In this document: positions 7,947 to 16,291 of the stretch, one piece after another
How the letters are laid out: each line of letters begins with the position of its first letter
How positions within the stretch are numbered: the first letter of the stretch is position 1
NCBI RefSeq assembly: GCF_030227225.1
Contig: NZ_JASPHQ010000001.1
Span: 247,712-311,711 of the forward strand
From: Corynebacterium rhinophilum
Lineage (GTDB): Bacteria > Actinomycetota > Actinomycetes > Mycobacteriales > Mycobacteriaceae
Length of the DNA stretch: 64,000 nt
Direction of reading: 5' to 3'
Notes under the pieces: generated by a model
Told to the model about the DNA's origin: nothing
The model's database searches: none
The model's input: only the letters and a program-made list of their open reading frames with translations
Program-made: the position numbers and the translations under genes

Positions 7947-8096
7947 ATGCGATTTTTGAAGGGCGAGTTTGCTCAAACTGTGCAAAGGACCTATAGCATC
8001 GCGGAGATCGCACAAGCGCTGACCGGCGGTACCCTAGAAACAGAACTAGAACTAGAAACAGAACCGAAACCGCCCGCACTTGGGGAGCACGAATGA
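7947..8096 (+). CDS. Possible small protein, 49 residues, unknown
   Basis: ATG 7947 has GAAGG five bases upstream, good spacing for a Shine-Dalgarno. The product begins MRFLKGEFAQTVQ and contains 'YSIAEIAQALTGGTLE', which resembles the very start of MurF or LpxD-type ligases/transferases. The rest of such a protein is absent and the chain ends in an acidic tail (ETELELETEPKPP) encoded by a short GAAACAGAACTA-type repetition. It could be a real small gene, a fragment of a larger lost gene, or chance. It ends 33 bp before the phosphoesterase start. Confidence 0.3.
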   Translation: MRFLKGEFAQTVQRTYSIAEIAQALTGGTLETELELETEPKPPALGEHE

Positions 8097-8129
8097 ATCG
8101 TGCCCACTTGAAACGAAGAAAGCCGCATC

Positions 8130-8639
8130 GTGAGTACAGCATCGCCGGATAATATCCTGCTCTACCTGCCAGGAAAGCAGGAAGAGCAGATTCGGGAGAT
8201 CTTTGCCGGTCTGGCCGAGCGCGGATTCCCCGTGCAGAACCAGCGCCCGCATATTACGGTGACCTTCGCGCCGGAGATGGACCCCGACGTTGTAGAGCTT
8301 GCCGCGGAGCTTTTACCGGCGGTTATTCCGGCGACGTTTCGGCGCGTGGGAAATGTCATCTTCGGCACCAAGCGGAAACGAACCGTGGCGTGGTTATTAG
8401 AAACTAGCGATGAACTCGAAATGGCAGCGCGGAAGATTAGCGCCGCCAATCCTGAGGGGCGCGGTCCGCGCTGGACCCCGCACTTGACGATGGGCCTGCG
8501 CTTACCGCGCGAGGATGTGGGTGGCTATTTAACCGCGATGGATGAACTGACGTCCTCGCACTTCAAGGAACTTAACGCAGTAGAAGCTGCGTATTGGCGC
8601 CCGCGCACGCAAGAAAAGACGGTGCTAGCGGGAGGCTAG
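8130..8639 (+). CDS. 2H phosphoesterase (LigT/2'-5' RNA ligase-like)
   Basis: 169 residues. Two HxTx catalytic motifs characteristic of the 2H superfamily are present: HITV at 41-44 and HLTM at 117-120, spaced as in the one-domain members. These enzymes cleave 2',3'-cyclic or 2'-5' phosphodiester bonds in RNA or nucleotides; the natural substrate of bacterial members is mostly unknown. Start GTG 8130 is chosen because the family starts shortly before the first beta strand (NILLYLPG). No strong ribosome-binding site is visible. The last 15 bp overlap the 3-prime end of the convergent hepT pseudogene. Superfamily is firm; substrate not assigned. Confidence 0.82.
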   Translation: MSTASPDNILLYLPGKQEEQIREIFAGLAERGFPVQNQRPHITVTFAPEMDPDVVELAAELLPAVIPATFRRVGNVIFGTKRKRTVAWLLETSDELEMAARKISAANPEGRGPRWTPHLTMGLRLPREDVGGYLTAMDELTSSHFKELNAVEAAYWRPRTQEKTVLAGG

Positions 8640-9058
8640 CCAGCGCGAAATCGATTTAACGTATTGCGTATATACATCTAATACTCGCGGGATTGAATTG
8701 GAGACGATTCCCAAGTCCACTTCAACGTAGTGGTGAGTAATGACATTGCGCAAAGCCAGACTCTTATAGAAATCTTGCTCCAGGTCGGCGGGTAAAACGC
8801 TCGCGCGAAGGAGATCTTCGAAACCGCGACGGCTACTAGAGTCCGCAACGTTTAAGGTCGTTGCCGCAATGTGTTGGTCAAGATCCGTGGCAAGATCGAT
8901 TCCTTGCTGCAGCATGAAAACACGGCATACATTTGTGAAAGGTCAGAGCGCAGTTGTTTCGCATCTGAATCCCGGTATTTTTCAAGCTCGCCAAGTATGC
9001 GCCGGAGGGAGACAAGCCTTTTGCGGATAGTGTCAGATTGGAAATCCCGTGGACTCAT
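8625..9058 (-). pseudogene. hepT: HepT-type ribonuclease toxin, frameshifted
   Basis: The N-terminal half (MSPRDFQSDTIRKRLVSLRR to SDLSQMYAVF) starts at ATG 9058 in one frame. The C-terminal half (MLQQGIDLATDLDQHIAATT to ISRWLASR) runs in another frame from about 8915 to the stop at 8625. A one-base change around 8916-8930 separates them. Joined, they give a normal 144-residue HepT/DUF86 protein with the RX4HXY ribonuclease motif intact (RNVITHHY). The upstream frame runs 20 extra residues into a stop, so the active motif is never translated in the N-terminal product. The start overlaps the mntA stop by four bases (ATGA), the standard arrangement of these pairs. Either the toxin is inactivated or this is a sequencing error. 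Confidence 0.8.
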
Positions 9059-9474
9059 GACATTAAGCTCCTGAGCTCGAACTCGCGACGGTACGCCGTA
9101 TTGATGTACTCCCGTGCCGCCATCATTTGCAGCGTTCCATACTTGGAATTGGACGGATCGACCAAGAGCTCGCACTTTTGCAGAGCTTCATGTTGCGCCA
9201 CCGTGTCTGCGGTATCCAGGCACATGAGATCGATGCCGTCGCCATAGCGGGCGTAAAACGCCGTGGCAACGTCGAGCACGTTGGGACGCTCAGCTTTTGC
9301 GCGCGAGAAATCGACCGAATAGGCAAGGTCAACATCATTAGCATTGGTGGCATCTACGTGCGCGCTGCCAAAAAGAACCAGCAGGTCAATGCCGGTATCC
9401 AAGCAGAATGACTCCAAGGAGCCGTCATCGGCCTCAGCGCGCAACCGCGCGGCAAGCTGTGCTGGAGTGCTCAT
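9055..9474 (-). CDS. mntA: MntA-type minimal nucleotidyltransferase antitoxin
   Basis: 139 residues with the minimal nucleotidyltransferase signature 'LLVLFGSAHVDATNANDVDL': GS followed nine residues later by the catalytic DVD. MntA proteins neutralise HepT by transferring AMP onto it. Start ATG 9474 (MSTPAQLAARL) is preferred over GTG 9483 because AAGG lies eight bases before it. It is upstream of and overlaps the frameshifted hepT by four bases. The reading frame is complete, so the antitoxin survived while the toxin did not, which is the expected order of decay. Weaker alternative: a stand-alone nucleotidyltransferase with a different partner. Confidence 0.85.
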   Translation of the reverse strand: MSTPAQLAARLRAEADDGSLESFCLDTGIDLLVLFGSAHVDATNANDVDLAYSVDFSRAKAERPNVLDVATAFYARYGDGIDLMCLDTADTVAQHEALQKCELLVDPSNSKYGTLQMMAAREYINTAYRREFELRSLMS

Positions 9475-9530
9475 AACGATCACCTTACCAACGACGTCAG
9501 CAGGCAGAGACGCGCAGAATTGCGGTGTGC

Positions 9531-10733
9531 TTAAAGCAGTGCCTGAATTTCGCGGGCGACGCGCAAGACGGTGAGATCCTGGCCCGGCTTGCCGATGACC
9601 TGCACCGCATCACCCACTCCCGTGGTGTCCCTCGTGCGCAGTGGGATAGTGATCGCCGGCCAACCCAACACATTGAAAGGCTCGGTCCAGCGGCGCAGGC
9701 TGGCGGCGGAGTCGGCAGTATTTTCTGCAGTGATGTCGTCCCATTTGATGGGGCCGGCGTCGAGGGTGGGGGTGAGGATGATGGGGGAGGCATCGAAAAG
9801 CGCCAGTGCTTTCGTACGCAGTTCTTCTACCTGCTGCGCTGCAGCGTCGTAGTCGGCCTGAGAAATATCCTGCCCGCCGAGGACGCGCTCCAAGATGACA
9901 TCCTGGTACTTATCCCGCTGGTCAAGGTAGGGCTGGTGGACGTCATAAGCCTCCTTGAGGCGCATCGACGCGTAGAGCTTCGCGGTGGTAGCGAGGGTGG
10001 ATTCGAGCTGGGAGTAATCGAGGCGCTCCACGGCTGCGAACGTGGATTCCTGCAGCGCAGACAGCAGACCAGCAAAGCGCTCACCTTTGGTTTGCAACGC
10101 AGAGACATCGATGGTGGATACAGTCTTGGCCGGAGTGGGTGCCTCATCCACCGTGGCTAGCAGGGCCTGCTCGATGAGCTCGATGGAGCTGGCGAAGAAA
10201 CCGATGCAATCGAAGCTCGGCGCGAAGGGGAAGACGCCATCGAGCGGGATCGTACCGGTGGTGGGCTTAAAACCGAGGACGCCCTGGCTGGCGGCCGGGA
10301 CGCGCACGGAACCGGCGCTATCGGAACCCACCGTGAGATCTAGCGCCTCGCACGCAACCAGCGCCGCCGACCCAGAGCTGGATCCGCCGCCGCAGACCTG
10401 TGGATCGCGAGGATTGATCACGCGCCCATACGCGGAGGCGTCACCCAAGATGCCATAGGAAAACTCCTGGAGGTTGGCCTTGGCAACGGGAATCGCGCCG
10501 GCATCCATTAGCCGCTGTGCCACCGTGGCATTCATGGTCGGAGCCGGTCCCATATCCACGTTGGTGCCACAGGTCGTTGGCACCCCGGCGATATCCACGA
10601 TGTCTTTAAAAGCAACAGGCAATCCGCGCAGCGTAAGTGCAGTATCTACGGCATCCTCATCAAAAGGAATGGTGGAAATCACCGCGTTAAAATCTTGCTG
10701 TGCCTGGGTCAGGCGGTCAGAAATTGAAGGCAT
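9531..10733 (-). CDS. Amidase signature family hydrolase
   Basis: 400 residues from ATG 10733 (MPSISDRLTQAQQDF), preceded by AAAGGA. The amidase signature Ser-cisSer-Lys triad is readable: Lys in 'GLPVAFKDIVDIAG', the glycine/serine segment 'CGGGSSSGSAALVACE', and the nucleophilic region 'GSDSAGSVRVPAA'. Such enzymes hydrolyse amides or transfer ammonia; the lack of gatC/gatB neighbours and the short length argue against a GatA subunit. The reading frame is open further upstream to 11234 but that region is antisense to the nucleoside hydrolase and is not coding. It is divergent from that gene. Substrate unknown. Confidence 0.88.
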   Translation of the reverse strand: MPSISDRLTQAQQDFNAVISTIPFDEDAVDTALTLRGLPVAFKDIVDIAGVPTTCGTNVDMGPAPTMNATVAQRLMDAGAIPVAKANLQEFSYGILGDASAYGRVINPRDPQVCGGGSSSGSAALVACEALDLTVGSDSAGSVRVPAASQGVLGFKPTTGTIPLDGVFPFAPSFDCIGFFASSIELIEQALLATVDEAPTPAKTVSTIDVSALQTKGERFAGLLSALQESTFAAVERLDYSQLESTLATTAKLYASMRLKEAYDVHQPYLDQRDKYQDVILERVLGGQDISQADYDAAAQQVEELRTKALALFDASPIILTPTLDAGPIKWDDITAENTADSAASLRRWTEPFNVLGWPAITIPLRTRDTTGVGDAVQVIGKPGQDLTVLRVAREIQALL

Positions 10734-10871
10734 GGCGGGGCGAATTCCTTTCCACGACGGTTTATACCGTTTACGGGGTGAGTTGCTGCTTTCCAGGGTA
10801 CAGCTGGTGAGCACAGAGGAATTGAAGCTGCGCCGCACGATGAGACCGTGGCAGTCTTCACCGACCAAAAG

Positions 10872-10877
10872 TAGGCT
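10872..10877 (+). promoter_or_regulatory. -10 box of the nucleoside hydrolase gene (leaderless candidate)
   Basis: TAGGCT ends six bases before ATG 10884 and there is no Shine-Dalgarno in between, so transcription probably starts at the A of the start codon. Confidence 0.45.
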
Positions 10878-10883
10878 CGAGAC

Positions 10884-11825
10884 ATGACGCAAAAAATTAT
10901 TCTGGACTGCGATCCCGGCCACGATGATGCGGTGGCTTTGCTCCTGGCCATGGGGAACCCGGACATTGATTTGCTGGGCATTACCACCGTCGGCGGCAAT
11001 CAGACCTTGGACAAAGTCGCCCGCAATGCGCTGGTGGTCAAGGAGATCGCCGGCCACCCAGAGATTCCGGTCTACGCCGGCTGCGATCGCCCGCTCGTGC
11101 GCCCCGTAGAAGTTGCTGAGTCCATCCACGGCTCCACCGGCATGGATGTTAATGGCGTCGAGCTTCCGGACCCAAGCACCGCGCTTGCCGATGCCCACGC
11201 CATCGACTTCATCATCGACACCGTCATGTCCCACGAACCCGGCACCATTACCTTGGTCCCAACGGGTCCGTTAACCAATATCGCTATGGCCGCGCGCAAA
11301 GAACCGCGCATCGTCGAGCGTGTCAAAGAGGTTGTGCTTATGGGCGGCGGCTACCACGAAGGCAATTGGTCCCCAGTCGCCGAATTCAATATCAAGATCG
11401 ATCCTGAGGCAGCACATATCGTCTTCGAAGAGCCGTGGTCGGTCACCATGGTCGGGCTCGACCTTACCCACCAAGCACTAGCAACAGCCGAGGTCGAAGC
11501 TGAAATTAAGGCCTTGAATACGCCCGTCGCGGACTTTGTTGTCGGCCTCTTCGGTTTCTTCCGCGAGGCGTATCAGCAAAACCAAGGATTTACGGATCCT
11601 CCGGTTCACGATCCGTGCACGGTGGCTTACCTCATCGATCCGTGCATCGTGCGAACACGCAAGGCACCCGTGCATGTCGAGCTCGCCGGCGTACTTACCA
11701 CCGGCATGACCGTGACTGACCTGCGGGAACCCGCTGAGGACAGCTGCCATACCCAGGTCGCTACCAAGCTGGATCATCCGGGATTCTGGAAATTGGTAAC
11801 CGAGGCCCTTAAAAATCTCGGCTAG
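10884..11825 (+). CDS. Inosine-uridine-type nucleoside hydrolase
   Basis: 313 residues, the normal length. The N-terminal Asp cluster 'ILDCDPGHDDAVALLLAMG' is the calcium-binding signature of the family, and 'LVPTGPLTNIAMAAR' plus 'LMGGGYHEGNWSPVAEFNI' form the nucleoside pocket. The late Asp of the metal site is in 'PPVHDPCTVAYLIDP'. It splits ribonucleosides into base and ribose for salvage in the cytoplasm. It is single, divergent from the amidase, and followed by a large palindromic terminator shared with the convergent mcrC. Base specificity (pyrimidine versus purine) cannot be read from sequence. Confidence 0.93.
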   Translation: MTQKIILDCDPGHDDAVALLLAMGNPDIDLLGITTVGGNQTLDKVARNALVVKEIAGHPEIPVYAGCDRPLVRPVEVAESIHGSTGMDVNGVELPDPSTALADAHAIDFIIDTVMSHEPGTITLVPTGPLTNIAMAARKEPRIVERVKEVVLMGGGYHEGNWSPVAEFNIKIDPEAAHIVFEEPWSVTMVGLDLTHQALATAEVEAEIKALNTPVADFVVGLFGFFREAYQQNQGFTDPPVHDPCTVAYLIDPCIVRTRKAPVHVELAGVLTTGMTVTDLREPAEDSCHTQVATKLDHPGFWKLVTEALKNLG

Positions 11826-11850
11826 ACCACATACTGCGGTCAAAACCGAA

Positions 11851-11908
11851 AAAACAGCCACATTATCGCCTCTGAATCACTAGTTTCAGGCCATAACGTG
11901 GCTGTTTT
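11851..11908. terminator. Bidirectional terminator between nucleoside hydrolase and mcrC
   Basis: AAAACAGCCACATTAT (11851-11866) pairs with ATAACGTGGCTGTTTT (11893-11908) with one G-U/A-C position, and the loop holds an additional short inverted repeat. A run of A on one side and T on the other suits termination in both directions. Confidence 0.7.
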
Positions 11909-11956
11909 GTACTCTTGTATTCACCTCGTCTGGCATTGTGCTCTTTCAGAGAGTCT

Positions 11957-13078
11957 TTAAGCAATTTCGTGAGATTCTTTTTGAAGGGAACCGATATTTG
12001 GCGCCACAAGCATAAGTGCTTTCTCACGAAACTCTCGAATTGAGGTTTCTAGACCAATGCCAGCGAAAGTTACAGGGTGCCCATCGAGAAAGAACGATAA
12101 CGTCTCATCCGCTTGGTTTTGTCCCGTGGAAGCATAAAGCATGATGCCCTGAGCGGTTTCCCATTCCTCGCTGAAGGTTTCTTGGCTGCGTAAGTATGCG
12201 TAAAGCTGATAAAGATGAGAGCTTTTAATAGATTCGTTTCCTACGCGATTCTCAGTGAACAAATGCGTGAACTTGGCATCAATAACTGTAATTTTACCTT
12301 CTGGTGATCGCAGAATGATATCTGTCTGCATGCTCGGTAAATAGCTGGGAGCTTGTTGAACATTCCAATTTAAGCGTTTACCGCTGCTTACTTTCCAGCC
12401 GAAAGGGCTGAGATGGTAATGGAACAGGCCGAATAGAGCTTTTTCGAACAGCTTGCGGAGTTCGTCTTGCGTGAAGTGTTTTCTGCTGAACCGAGTAAGG
12501 GCGTCGTTTCCGCGAGTGGGCACGGCTAGTTCCAGAAGCAGTTTAGCCACGGCAACTGGTTTCTTATCTGCAGGAGAAAGCCTGGCACGAGGAAAAGCCG
12601 TCGTTTTTGGCTCGGGAACCCCCATTTGAGCAAGTCTTTGACCCAGTATCTTGCACCGGTGCGCAGCGTCACCACTACCTACGTTTGACAGGATATGTCC
12701 TGCATACTCGAGGGCGTAACGAAGGAATCGGTTAACTTCGCTATTGATGGTTAGTTCATTGAACTCACAAGCGATGAGACCCTTTTCTAAGAGTTGGTGG
12801 CGGGCGGTTTCATACGTGTTTATTCGGCCTCGCACCCGGGTTATATTTCGTTCGGTGAGGGTAAAGCCGATGCTCAATTCTCTCCGAAAGCGCCTTTCTA
12901 CAGCGTCACACAGCATTGTTCCGATGAGCTCTGGAAGCTCAACTCCCGCTTCTTCCACGGAGGAATTGGATATGTGTCCATCAATGAAAGTCTGTGAAGC
13001 GTATAGCTGGAGCATCCATACACTTCGGATAGGAACGTATATGTTTTCCGGTTCTAAGGAACTATCCGACGAGGACAT
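11957..13078 (-). CDS. mcrC: McrC-like nuclease subunit of a type IV restriction system
   Basis: 373 residues. The middle region 'TRVRGRINTYETARHQLLEK' and 'CEFNELTINSEVNRFLRYAL' are typical of McrC, followed by a PD-(D/E)XK nuclease core: 'MQTDIILRS' and 'ITVIDAKFTHLF' provide D and D-x-K. McrC stimulates McrB GTP hydrolysis and cuts DNA carrying modified cytosine. It follows mcrB with a 17-bp overlap, so it is translationally linked. Codons are AT-richer than in the flanking genes, as expected of a transferred defence module. Boundaries are clear, with the downstream palindromic terminator. Confidence 0.9.
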   Translation of the reverse strand: MSSSDSSLEPENIYVPIRSVWMLQLYASQTFIDGHISNSSVEEAGVELPELIGTMLCDAVERRFRRELSIGFTLTERNITRVRGRINTYETARHQLLEKGLIACEFNELTINSEVNRFLRYALEYAGHILSNVGSGDAAHRCKILGQRLAQMGVPEPKTTAFPRARLSPADKKPVAVAKLLLELAVPTRGNDALTRFSRKHFTQDELRKLFEKALFGLFHYHLSPFGWKVSSGKRLNWNVQQAPSYLPSMQTDIILRSPEGKITVIDAKFTHLFTENRVGNESIKSSHLYQLYAYLRSQETFSEEWETAQGIMLYASTGQNQADETLSFFLDGHPVTFAGIGLETSIREFREKALMLVAPNIGSLQKESHEIA

Positions 13079-15647
13079 CGAGGGCCTGCTCGCGCTTCGA
13101 AGGATTATCGAACCAGTATTCTCCTATGAGCGGCTTAAGATCCGAGGTCACTACCTGGTTAAACCACTCCATAGTGGCATCGTAAGAATTGTCTGCTAGC
13201 CTTCGGCGCGGTGTAACAAAACTATGTCCAATGAGGTAATCATCACCAAGATTGAAATCATCGCGGATTAGTTGATTAACTTCCTCGATCCGTCGAGCAA
13301 TTTCGGTGAGTGCTTGGCTATTACGATTACGGTTGGACACACAGAAACTGCGCCAAGTGGATCCCAATTGCGGAACGAGATTTACGAAGGCAAACCTGCG
13401 GCGTAAAGCCATATCAACCATGGCAAGTGACCTATCCGCCTGGTTCATGGTGCCGATAACATAAAGGTTTTCGGGTAGGAAGACTGCCTCTCCTTCTTGG
13501 CTATAAAGCGTGGTAAGCGCGTTTTCGGGGTATCTCTTGTCAGCTTCCAAGAGGGTGAGCATCTCACCAAAAATCTGCGCTGGATTGCCACGGTTAATCT
13601 CTTCAATTACTACTACGTGTGGATTGGAGTCGTCTTCCTTAGCCTTTTCTACCGCATGGAGGAACGGTCCGTCTTTCAATTCAAGCTTCCCGTTACTGCT
13701 GGGGCGAAAGCCTTGAACGAAGTCCTCATATGAAGTAGAAGGGTGGAACTGAACAGAAGTGACTAGTTCTTCTGCATCCGACTTGCACAAGATATATGCC
13801 AAGCGACGTGCAAGCCAGGTTTTTCCTGTACCTGGTGGTCCTTGGAGAATCAGATTTTTCTTTTCTTTCAGGCGCTCCAGCATAAGCTCGAGATCGTCTT
13901 TCGGGATAAAGCAGCCTTCTTCGATTAGTTTAGGGATGGTATAGGGGTCTTCTTCCGACGAAGACTCTACAGTTTGGGCCGTAGCTTCTGTTGGTTCTTG
14001 GTTGAAAACCCATGCCTCATAAGACAACCGGGGAAAATTGGCTGGTTCGATCTCGGCGGTAGTAAGCCATTCTCGAATCTCATCGAGCGTGAGCAAATAA
14101 TCATTACCCGTTGAAACATTCTTCTGAATATTGATTCCTAATGCGGAGTCTTGGGCAAGATACTTGGTGATGACTGAATCAAAAGTAAGGAAGTAGAGTG
14201 GACGCGCCCAGAACAATGCCATGGTGTATGCCGTGATTGATCGATCTTTAGTCATCACGTCGAAATTGCGCGTGAACTGAGCTCTATTTTCTGGCGTATC
14301 AGATTGGCTTAACCCGATTGCCGATTCGAAAAGACTCCAGCTGTTATCCCAAAACTTTTGGTTCTTAACATCAGATGGTTTGGTGGTAAAGCACGAGCGC
14401 AGGTTATTGAGTTGGGGCAGTCCAGAAAAATCCGTTGGTGCTGGGGCTTCAATTCCGAAAACTGTTTTAAAAGCTTTGCAAATTGCCACCTTGTTAGACA
14501 CCGAAATCTGACGGTTAGCCACTCCGAGGACGGTAAACGGATCCATGTCAGTAGCTGGCACTTCTTTATCGTCGATGGACCATTTCCATAGATGCTTGAA
14601 CCGGAGCGGGCGTCCTGAAATTTCGGCGGTTTCTTTTAGCTTTTCCAGTAGCTCGGCGCGGTTGTCTTTGAAGTTGAGTAGCTTAGTCGCGAATTCTTCG
14701 AAAAAATCCGGCCAATCAAATGAAGGGGATAAAGAAGTCTCAGAGAAAAATTCAGGATCTCCCATGCCTTGGACGACGGATTCCACGCGATCATAGGCAT
14801 GATTTCGAGAAACCTGACAAATAGTAAGCAGTGAACCCAGAGAACGTTGAAGGTCAAGTCCTAGGTCATCGCGGTTGAAGAAATCGCTGGACCAGTTGAT
14901 TGGTCGAACATGCCGTAAATCCTTCGGATCATTTGGGTGGTATTCGTAGTTGCCGGAGACATAGCCGAAATAAACTCGTCCTTGGTGCAATTTGCTAGGC
15001 ATCAGAACTAAGTCGCCTATCTGCATCTCGTTTTTAAATCGATTGAGCTGAGACGCGTAACTGGTAGCCGTTTGTGCCTTGAGATCTGGGTGCTCTCGAA
15101 CCATTGAGACTTTGATGGCATCCAGACTATCCTGCTGGTTTACCTCTGGGCCGTAGTCCATGCCGGGAAGACCTTTGTTGGACGCTAATGCTTGCTTTTC
15201 GCGTTCGCCATTGCTTCCGGCGCGCAGTACCCAGAAAAAATCCGCACTGGATTCTTCAGGAACTTGTTCTTGCGGGCCTGTATCGGCTGCTTGTGGCTTA
15301 TTTGTTTTGGAAGTAAGTTTTCCGAGTTCTCGAATTTGGTCTTTGCTTAAAGGATACGGGTTGGAGGCAAGCCAAGTGGCCCCCTCAGCGGTCAAGGAAA
15401 AGGAACCCGGTTTAGAGGAAGTGACAAAGCCAATCTCTCTTGCGTGGAATACCGCCCACCGCGTCCGGTCTTCCACAGCGGTTCTATTTTTGAGCTGCCG
15501 GTGAGCTTGCTCTGGAAAGTCCACTTCAGCAATTTTTTGAACGCGTTCAAAAATCTCGGGATAAGAGACCAGTGTCGCGTCCCGCATCGTTTCTAAGACG
15601 ATGGGAAGAACGGTTCTCCAAGAAAAGGTTTGCTGTGGGTCACTCAT
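13062..15647 (-). CDS. mcrB: McrB-like AAA+ GTPase with Mrr_N-type winged helix and EVE-like N-terminal domains
   Basis: 861 residues from ATG 15647 (a TTG start three bases upstream is possible). Residues 1-115 resemble the Mrr N-terminal winged helix (VLPIVLETMRDA ... AVFHAREIGFV). Residues about 135-290 resemble an EVE/PUA-like base-reading domain (FFWVLRAGSNGEREKQAL ... IGDLVLMP ... YFGYVSG). The C-terminal motor has Walker A 'LILQGPPGTGKTWLARRL', Walker B 'VVVIEEINRGNPAQIFGEML' and the McrB sensor 'VIGTMNQADRSLAMVDMALR'. E. coli McrB has a different, shorter N-terminal domain, so the modification recognised here may differ. It forms an operon with mcrC. Motor assignment is firm; N-terminal fold calls come from motif resemblance. 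Confidence 0.88.
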   Translation of the reverse strand: MSDPQQTFSWRTVLPIVLETMRDATLVSYPEIFERVQKIAEVDFPEQAHRQLKNRTAVEDRTRWAVFHAREIGFVTSSKPGSFSLTAEGATWLASNPYPLSKDQIRELGKLTSKTNKPQAADTGPQEQVPEESSADFFWVLRAGSNGEREKQALASNKGLPGMDYGPEVNQQDSLDAIKVSMVREHPDLKAQTATSYASQLNRFKNEMQIGDLVLMPSKLHQGRVYFGYVSGNYEYHPNDPKDLRHVRPINWSSDFFNRDDLGLDLQRSLGSLLTICQVSRNHAYDRVESVVQGMGDPEFFSETSLSPSFDWPDFFEEFATKLLNFKDNRAELLEKLKETAEISGRPLRFKHLWKWSIDDKEVPATDMDPFTVLGVANRQISVSNKVAICKAFKTVFGIEAPAPTDFSGLPQLNNLRSCFTTKPSDVKNQKFWDNSWSLFESAIGLSQSDTPENRAQFTRNFDVMTKDRSITAYTMALFWARPLYFLTFDSVITKYLAQDSALGINIQKNVSTGNDYLLTLDEIREWLTTAEIEPANFPRLSYEAWVFNQEPTEATAQTVESSSEEDPYTIPKLIEEGCFIPKDDLELMLERLKEKKNLILQGPPGTGKTWLARRLAYILCKSDAEELVTSVQFHPSTSYEDFVQGFRPSSNGKLELKDGPFLHAVEKAKEDDSNPHVVVIEEINRGNPAQIFGEMLTLLEADKRYPENALTTLYSQEGEAVFLPENLYVIGTMNQADRSLAMVDMALRRRFAFVNLVPQLGSTWRSFCVSNRNRNSQALTEIARRIEEVNQLIRDDFNLGDDYLIGHSFVTPRRRLADNSYDATMEWFNQVVTSDLKPLIGEYWFDNPSKREQALDVLVG

Positions 15648-15683
15648 CAAAGCATCCTTAGAAGTTAAAGCAGGGACGTTTTC

Positions 15684-15692
15684 ATGATAGTA
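15684..15692 (+). promoter_or_regulatory. Possible GntR1/GntR2 operator half upstream of gntK
   Basis: ATGATAGTA matches nine consecutive bases of the C. glutamicum gluconate-repressor motif as I remember it (TATGATAGTACCAAT); the right half here is GGAGA instead. It lies about 90 bp before gntK. Confidence 0.35.
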
Positions 15693-15781
15693 GGAGAACG
15701 ATTCACTCGGTACGGATGTAGCTCAATTGGAAACCGCGGGGGATAAAATCGAGAGAAAGAACCCCAACTCAAGGAGCCACC

Positions 15782-16291
15782 ATGGACCAGAACAAATTCC
15801 GTCACGTCGTCGTCATGGGAGTCTCTGGCTCGGGCAAGACGACGGTGGGGGAGGTGCTGTCGCCGCTGGTAGGGCTAGACTACCGCGACGGCGATGATAT
15901 GCATCCGCAGGCAAATATCGACAAGATGGCCGCGGGAACGCCGCTGAATGATGAGGACCGGGAGCCGTGGCTAAAACAGATTGGTCAGTGGCTAGCGGAA
16001 AGACCGGAAGGCGCGATGGTGGGGTGCAGCGCGCTGAAGCGAAAATACCGGGACCTGATTCGGGAGTATTGCCAAGGCGTGGCGTTTGTGCACGTACACG
16101 GGGACTTTGATGTGTTGTATGAGCGGATGCAACACCGGCCGGGACACTTCATGCCAGCGTCGCTGTTGCAGTCGCAGTTCGACACCTTGGAACCGTTGGA
16201 AGAGGATGAAACTGGCCGCGTCTTCGATGTGACTCGGCCAGCAGAAGAGATTGCTAAAGACGCTGCTGCCTGGATAAAGACCGGCGCTTAA
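15782..16291 (+). CDS. gntK: Gluconokinase
   Basis: 169 residues. The P-loop 'VVMGVSGSGKTTVGEVL' is at the N-terminus, followed by the gluconokinase-specific 'YRDGDDMHPQANIDKMAAGTPLNDEDREPWL' region (the D and H-P residues contact gluconate) and 'SALKRKYRDLIR'. It phosphorylates gluconate to 6-phosphogluconate with ATP, feeding the pentose phosphate pathway. Ribosome-binding site AAGGAG lies seven bases before ATG. It is convergent with gntP and their ends overlap by four bases, so import and phosphorylation are encoded tail to tail. Length and motifs match the family fully. Confidence 0.95.
   Translation: MDQNKFRHVVVMGVSGSGKTTVGEVLSPLVGLDYRDGDDMHPQANIDKMAAGTPLNDEDREPWLKQIGQWLAERPEGAMVGCSALKRKYRDLIREYCQGVAFVHVHGDFDVLYERMQHRPGHFMPASLLQSQFDTLEPLEEDETGRVFDVTRPAEEIAKDAAAWIKTGA

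Noticed and set aside
10734..11234. N-terminal extension of the amidase frame
   Set aside because: It is antisense to the nucleoside hydrolase and the amidase has a good ribosome-binding site at 10733.
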